A stretch of 64,000 nucleotides of DNA from positions 27,757,608-27,821,607 of the forward strand of contig NC_088300.1 of the NCBI RefSeq assembly GCF_032854445.1, in the 5' to 3' direction. The position numbers were made by a program, and so were the translations under genes. Every line of letters starts with the position of its first letter. Position 1 is the stretch's first letter. The notes beneath the pieces were generated by a model. That model made no database searches. It worked only from the letters and a program-made list of their open reading frames with translations, and was not told where the DNA came from. Source of the DNA: Liolophura sinensis. Its lineage: Eukaryota; Mollusca; Polyplacophora; Chitonida; Chitonidae. Below, piece by piece: positions 62,301 to 64,000 of the stretch.

Positions 62301-63873
62301 CATCCCTGGTGAAAGTTACCAGTTCAGTTTTTTCATGCAATATTCAGTTTGAAATCATATGGCATGTCCTCAATCTTATTTATGTGCGTGTATGTCCTGA
62401 ATGGTTCACCCAGGAACCAGGAACAGTCGTCTAAATTTATTATGTCATACACAGACCCATGTCCATTGTAACAAATAATGAATATATTCAACATAATAAT
62501 TGTAATTTCCAAAGTGCATGTTCTTTCCTGCAGCTCAGCTGACCAGGCCTGGAGATTGCTGCAGTTCTATCTGGAGCAGTATGACGATGCAAATGGACAG
62601 TTCCACAGAACTGTTGCTGTCAAACTGCTCTCACATGGCTTCAGCCTGCCCAGCTGGTTTATGGCTTCATATAAGGTATGTCCATAAAGTTGTTAATTGC
62701 CAAGTCTTCATGTGTGGGTTATATTGTAATGTAACTGTTGTCAATGTTTTACGGAAGCCAGACATGGTTCAGTAAGTACCCTGCAGAGCGGTGGGTTTTA
62801 GTATACTCTACGTTCCTTCACTCTACATAACCTGCATGGAGTTCTAGCACAAGACTCCCAGACGCAAACTTATACCCCTTCCTCCACCTTCCACTTGCAC
62901 ACGATTGTACAGGTGCTTAACTAACTACGAGGCACAATCCTGGACTTCAAGAGTGAATTTGTAAATTTCCAATGGCCTTGCTGACTACAAGTATTGATGC
63001 AATAGTGTAACTTGTCAAAGTTTGGTGATTTACCCTGGGCACTACAGTTCCATCGTAGAATGAAAAATTCTTCAGTGAGACTTGAAACAATAATCAAATA
63101 AACAAATAAATAAAAGTTGAATTCCTCATAGTTGGCTTTTGTGTACATTTGCAGTATTGTAACTGTGTACATTGAAGCTTCCACAGGTAATGTCTTCAAT
63201 TTGTCACAAACAATGGGTTGATTTTTAACTATAGGTACAGGGTAGTAGATTAACTATTTTTTTGTGATGTAGATGTAAGTTTTTTTAAGTGTAAGTCTTT
63301 TATTTGAACAGACACGGAATGCAGCTGAACTGCTGAGACTGTTAATAGACTATGATTTGCTGGAACAAGCTGGCAGTTTGGCTCTTGAATATATAGAGGC
63401 CATGAGGGATGTGACAAGGGGCCAAGACAGGGAAGTCTTCAACCTCAAGGTCAGTTTGTAGTAATGAGTGAATGAATGAATGGTCATGGCTTAACAACAC
63501 TTTGGCAGTATTGCACTCATATCTTGGCAAGAACATGTTTAAACCAGAATTATATTTATAGTGTAGTATATAGTATTAAAATACTGAAATTAAAGAGCGT
63601 AGAAAGAGGTGGTAATTTGGAGCATGCCGCTCTCTTTTGTGTAAAACAAAATGTTAAGCCAAGAAAGAGATAATTTCAGGGACGTAACACAATGTGAGTT
63701 TTTTTTTTTTTACTTTTGTTAGTCTTTGATACACTGACTATATGCCGAGTTCTCATTTTTCCATTCAGGGCTTATTAACTCCATTACCTCAGTCAGTCTG
63801 GCTTCCCTATACTTGTATTGATCAGCTTTTGGCTGCTCTCAAGGACGGACAAGCAGATCAGATCTACAGAAAG
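29357..63873 (+). CDS. NUP160: Nuclear pore complex protein Nup160, 32 coding exons, 3' end outside the window
   Basis: Scaffold subunit of the Y (Nup107-160) complex at the nuclear envelope. Exons: 29357-29435, 32386-32497, 32794-33001, 33618-33852, 35025-35103, 36929-37043, 37361-37439, 38459-38880, 39549-39641, 40050-40154, 40389-40454, 43258-43366, 43933-44098, 44385-44527, 45067-45227, 45612-45745, 46998-47071, 47430-47586, 48127-48282, 48683-48815, 49079-49174, 50422-50516, 57818-57914, 58355-58460, 58905-59071, 59577-59640, 60351-60461, 61498-61624, 61830-61955, 62534-62675, 63312-63449, 63769-63873. All GT/AG; phases agree, 4200 nt, 1400 codons (human protein about 1436). Start [14 protein letters not shown]-terminal propeller landmarks: [50 protein letters not shown]. 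Helical part landmarks: [101 protein letters not shown]. Intron 22 hosts a p53-family gene. Identification from recalled Nup160 similarity is very secure; some boundaries could shift by a few bases. Confidence 0.97.
29455..29467 (+). repeat. C13 homopolymer next to the NUP160 exon 1 donor
   Basis: Thirteen consecutive C residues 19 bp after the exon 1 donor (ACACAG|GTATAT). Prone to slippage and to sequencing error. Confidence 0.9.
29786..31660 (-). repeat. SINE family A copy split by a transposon (29786-29892 and 31614-31660)
   Basis: Left part ends CTGCAGGTTGCTGGCAT; right part resumes TGCTGGCATACCTTCCGACG then GGCTGGAGAGGAG. Removing 29893-31622 restores the family A order GCAGGTTGCTGGCA-ACCTTCC seen in other copies. 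The SINE therefore predates the insertion. Confidence 0.85.
29893..31613. mobile_element. 1.7-kb DNA transposon with about 330-380 bp terminal inverted repeats, 9-bp target duplication
   Basis: TGCTGGCAT flanks both sides (29884-29892 and 31614-31622). The left arm (29893 to about 30270) matches the reverse complement of the right arm (about 31284-31613). Examples are GTCATATCGTCTAAC (29901) against GTTAGATGATATGAC (31592), CGCCTAACAATAT (29976) against ATATTGTTAGGCG (31529), and shared AGCCACATAC and TATCTGTTT blocks at the inner ends. The 9-bp duplication with long arms fits Mutator-like elements; 8 bp (hAT-like) is possible, since one base is ambiguous. The interior (30271-31283) lacks a recognisable transposase. 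The longest frames (30357-30539, 30670-30951) are unidentified. One frame, [13 protein letters not shown], ends at a good donor GTAAGT near 30392. Probably non-autonomous. Sits in NUP160 intron 1. Confidence 0.85.
31661..32385 (+). other. Rest of NUP160 intron 1
   Basis: No repeat or ORF of note. It ends at the exon 2 acceptor CTATTTCAG (32385). Confidence 0.6.
36088..36290 (+). repeat. SINE family B, 5'-truncated
   Basis: Shares with 36366-36715 the blocks GAGGTACATTGCATC/GAGGCACATTACATG, GATGAAAAGTTGTTAAGTAT and GACGTTAAACCCTGAGC, then a CTCACTCATTCACTC tail. Confidence 0.75.
36366..36715 (+). repeat. SINE family B, near full-length
   Basis: tRNA-like head TAGCACAGCTGGTCGAGCG (A box) and AAGGGTCAATCCTGG (B-box-like) near 36375-36430, body, then the tail ATTGTTAAGTATGACATTAA and CCCCAAGCACTC. 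The same tail is at 45925-45980. Confidence 0.75.
37440..38458 (+). other. NUP160 intron 7, with a SINE scrap
   Basis: 37805-37890 is a decayed minus-strand family A piece (TTATTTATTTATGGTGGGAA, CTGCCTGTTGCTGCAGACCT). The rest shows nothing recognisable. Confidence 0.5.
39219..39485 (+). repeat. Tandem repeat, 5 units of 52-54 bp, in NUP160 intron 8
   Basis: TATCAACTATG recurs at 39233, 39285, 39339, 39393 and 39447. Each unit contains TTTGTGTGATCTGGTGTAAG and ACACTGTTTTCTGATTTG. The 54-bp units are a multiple of three, so an open frame repeating [18 protein letters not shown] results. It lies within the intron and is not thought to be a gene. Confidence 0.95.
40517..41514 (+). mobile_element. 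1-kb element with 12-bp inverted ends around a tyrosine-recombinase-like ORF
   Basis: TTATTATACACC at 40517-40528 is matched by GGTGTATAATAA at 41503-41514. A related GGGTGTATAAAAA lies at about 41538. Inside, at 40563-40602, is a strong hairpin (CAACTGTCCAATAT / ATATTGGACAGTTG). The ORF is described separately. Position: NUP160 intron 11, same strand as NUP160. Boundaries are inferred from the inverted ends only. Confidence 0.6.
40720..41259 (+). CDS. Crypton-like tyrosine recombinase C-terminal fragment
   Basis: 179-codon open frame. The section after [17 protein letters not shown], with [13 protein letters not shown] and SIQEYDS, has the order of the catalytic C-terminal half of tyrosine recombinases of the Crypton / DUF3504 kind: H-x-x-R, then G-H, then Tyr. 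Here the H-x-x-R arginine reads Gln (HSVQ), while the TGHK histidine and EYDS tyrosine are kept. The N-terminal half is missing. The C-terminal tail is Ser/Pro-rich. So this is probably a dead transposase fragment; a domesticated role is possible but unproved. It might be expressed as a NUP160 intronic transcript. Family call is from motif memory. Confidence 0.6.
   Translation: MLLDPFELYMYLTPIPECRLKPDAAVWYYSTPMREHHLEELMKRAAEAAGLKGRKTNHSVQKTTVQALVKSGVAPHKIIQVTGHKYLPSIQEYDSKLDHVEQKQMSSLIQGNRAFSQPSPALPLPGQSARVHTNEVFRTPMPSTSAQNPKDNQLTLSANSTYLSSSSCKDYTVWWRSFQ
42001..42420 (+). repeat. Diverged tandem repeat, about 55-65 bp units, NUP160 intron 11
   Basis: Five or so units each contain GGTTAAG-TTTTTTT, then AGCTC/CTCCTGTA-AATGGGCT, then CATACATGG-TTGA. 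Units start near 42058, 42118, 42178, 42245 and 42296. Strong divergence means it is old. Confidence 0.6.
42880..43257 (+). other. End of NUP160 intron 11, dispersed repeat copy
   Basis: 42880-42935 matches 35358-35410 (TTTTTTTAC, CCATAGC-CAACATTTGCTCAGC). The 86-codon ORF at 42913-43173 has no recognisable domain. Confidence 0.45.
44528..47429 (+). other. NUP160 introns 14-17: SINE scraps
   Basis: 44935-45005: family A 3' end, plus strand (CTATTCTTGAGTGCAGTGTT with an ATAAATAAATA tail). 45870-45980: family B 3' end (CCACAAGAAGACACAACATA, TTGTTAAGTACAATGTTAAA). 45985-46137: family A, plus strand, lacking its head (GGGAAGATCTGCCAGCGGAT, GTGAAATATTCTTGACTATA). Exons 15, 16 and 17 lie among them. 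Confidence 0.65.
49039..49085 (+). repeat. NUP160: 24-bp tandem duplication across the NUP160 exon 21 acceptor
   Basis: TTTTACCCATTCTTAGGTGA occurs at 49039 and again at 49063. Both copies carry a 3' splice site TTCTTAG|GTGATCA. The downstream site (exon from 49079) keeps the reading frame VIKLYEQFC. The upstream one (from 49055) would add 24 nt ending with an in-frame TAG. Confidence 0.9.
50517..54850 (+). other. NUP160 intron 22, part upstream of the p53-family gene
   Basis: AT-rich, no ORF of note. A perfect 28-bp palindrome (AAAATGGAGATATA and its complement) lies at 50943-50970, followed by (AT)n at about 50973-50990. A C/T-rich tract of CCTCCC/CCCCCA words at 54845-54925 precedes the possible alternative first exon. 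Confidence 0.55.
54921..54992 (+). other. Possible alternative (delta-N type) first exon of the p53-family gene
   Basis: An ATG at 54933 opens 20 codons ([20 protein letters not shown]) ending AAAAG|GTGAGC, a good donor in phase 0. Exon 2 of the p53-family gene (from 55675) is also phase 0, so splicing would yield a form lacking the transactivation motif. It could instead be a chance ORF or part of unspliced intron. There is no transcript evidence. Confidence 0.3.
55021..55085 (+). promoter_or_regulatory. Core promoter of the nested p53-family gene
   Basis: An inverted CCAAT box (ATTGG, 55021-55025), a TATA box TATATAAA (55043-55050) and an initiator-like TCAGTCT with A at 55079 lie in order before the ATG at 55133. 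Predicted 5'UTR is about 54 nt. This supports expression independent of NUP160. Confidence 0.7.
55133..56607 (+). CDS. p53: p53-family transcription factor, two coding exons, nested in NUP160 intron 22
   Basis: Exons 55133-55429 (TCTCAG|GTAAGC) and 55675-56607 (TTTTCCAG|CAT), 409 residues, phase 0 junction. Residues 13-23 [11 protein letters not shown] form the F-x-x-x-W MDM2/transactivation motif. The DNA-binding domain (about 118-305) keeps the zinc ligands Cys195, His198, Cys257 and Cys261, and counterparts of human Arg175 (194), Gly245 (264), Arg248 (267), Arg273 (291) and Arg280 (298) in VGGPNRRP and [13 protein letters not shown] basic NLS-like RQKRKLEG is at 328-335 and a tetramerisation motif [16 protein letters not shown] at about 340-355. 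There is no SAM domain, and the protein ends SLQITQ, so it is p53-like in length. The whole binding domain is in one exon, unlike the many-exon p53/p63/p73 genes known elsewhere. It is expected to be a nuclear, sequence-specific regulator of stress and germline genes. Family is certain; orthology against p63/p73 is not. Confidence 0.95.
56908..56913 (+). terminator. Poly(A) signal of the p53-family gene
   Basis: AATAAA about 300 nt after the stop codon, followed by a GT-rich stretch (GTGTTTGTGTTGATTTG) at 56937-56953, the usual downstream element. Confidence 0.65.
56954..57817 (+). other. NUP160 intron 22, part downstream of the p53-family gene
   Basis: No gene or recognisable repeat. It ends at the exon 23 acceptor TTTTGACAG (57817). 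Confidence 0.55.
58553..58812 (+). repeat. SINE family A, full-length, NUP160 intron 24
   Basis: Complete layout: A-box-like TGGCCGAAGGGGTTAGCGCG (58558), B-box-like GAGTTAAAGTCC (58627), central block with CAACAACCTGCAGATTGTCA and GGGTTTTCCCTGGGCTCTAT, GAAATATTCTTAAGTGCGAC, and tail CCAATCAAATGAATAA. Best reference copy for this family in the window. Confidence 0.9.
59290..59400 (-). repeat. SINE family A piece, minus strand, NUP160 intron 25
   Basis: TTATTGATTTATTTATCTGA then GCCCTTCTCAAGAATTTTTC and GATGGCAGCTGG; the rest is decayed. Confidence 0.65.
59845..60035 (+). repeat. SINE family A, NUP160 intron 26
   Basis: GTGAGTTCAAGTCCTGCTCA (B box) at about 59857, GGCAGCAACCTGCGCATGGT, TGGGTTTCCCCCAGGCGG, TAAGTAAAATATTCTTGAGT and CAGCGTAAAACAACAATCAG. 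The A-box region is diverged. Confidence 0.85.
60560..60797 (+). repeat. SINE family A, NUP160 intron 27, first copy
   Basis: Weak A box near 60560-60590, B box GTGAGTTCAAGTCCTGCTCA at about 60609, GGGAAGGTCTGCCAGCAACC, GTGAAATATTCTTGAGTACG and an AATAAATAAATAAA tail. Confidence 0.9.
60868..61003 (+). repeat. SINE family A, NUP160 intron 27, second copy
   Basis: 5'-truncated copy: CCCGTGGATGGTTGTGGATT, TCTCCCACCATAATGCTGGC, AGAAATATTCTTGAGTATGG, then AAACACCAATCAAATAAATA. Direct tandem with the preceding copy. Confidence 0.9.
62210..62262 (+). repeat. Short tandem repeat, 10-bp unit
   Basis: TGTACATTAT repeated about four times in NUP160 intron 29 (one unit has TGTACGTTAT). Confidence 0.85.
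63020..63115 (+). repeat. SINE family A 3' fragment, NUP160 intron 30
   Basis: GTAGAATGAAAAATTCTTCA then AATAATCAAATAAACAAATA; only the 3' third is recognisable. Confidence 0.6.
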
Positions 63874-64000
63874 GTTAGTTCATTTGCTACTAGTTACCTA
63901 TTGGGAGGAAAGAGTCACTCTTAACTAAATCATTGTTCTTAACCCAGCCACTCAGCCACTGACCAAGTGAAGTTGCATCTTCTGTGGTGTACCTGACAAA

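Overview
This is a eukaryotic, AT-rich window (no operons, GT/AG introns, tRNA-derived SINEs, fold-back elements, TATA and poly(A) signals). The SINE tails and the protein sequences point to a lophotrochozoan, most likely a mollusc; the species cannot be named from sequence alone.

Layout. 1-16.7 kb is gene-poor: a fold-back element (about 272-883), old SINE pieces, and a duplicated segment at 15-16 kb that may be a decayed minus-strand gene. 16.7-20.3 kb holds a two-exon ankyrin-repeat gene (+) with a TATA box and a candidate poly(A) signal. 20.7-21.6 kb holds an (AT)n microsatellite and an 87-bp minisatellite. 24.1-29.1 kb is SNRPC (U1 snRNP protein C) on the minus strand in six coding exons, including an 18-nt microexon. 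Its ATG lies 264 bp from the ATG of NUP160 (nuclear pore Y-complex protein) on the plus strand, so the two housekeeping genes share a short head-to-head promoter with an ETS-type site. NUP160 fills the rest of the window: 32 coding exons, all phase-compatible, give 1400 codons, and only the last few dozen codons fall past the right edge.

Most notable content. A complete, compact p53-family gene (55,133-56,607, two coding exons, 409 residues) lies on the same strand inside the 7.3-kb intron 22 of NUP160, with its own TATA box, initiator-like site and poly(A) signal. Its whole DNA-binding domain, tetramerisation domain and C-terminus are in one exon, which suggests intron loss or retroposition. 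A possible alternative (delta-N) first exon lies just upstream.

The introns hold much mobile DNA: a 1.7-kb long-TIR element inserted in a SINE with a 9-bp target duplication (NUP160 intron 1), two fold-back elements and an inverted SINE pair in SNRPC introns, and a 1-kb element with 12-bp terminal inverted repeats carrying a tyrosine-recombinase-like ORF (NUP160 intron 11). NUP160 exon 21 has a 24-bp tandem duplication of its splice acceptor, where the upstream copy would bring in a stop codon.

Exon boundaries were found by reading splice sites, phase and recalled family similarity; no alignment or transcript data were available.
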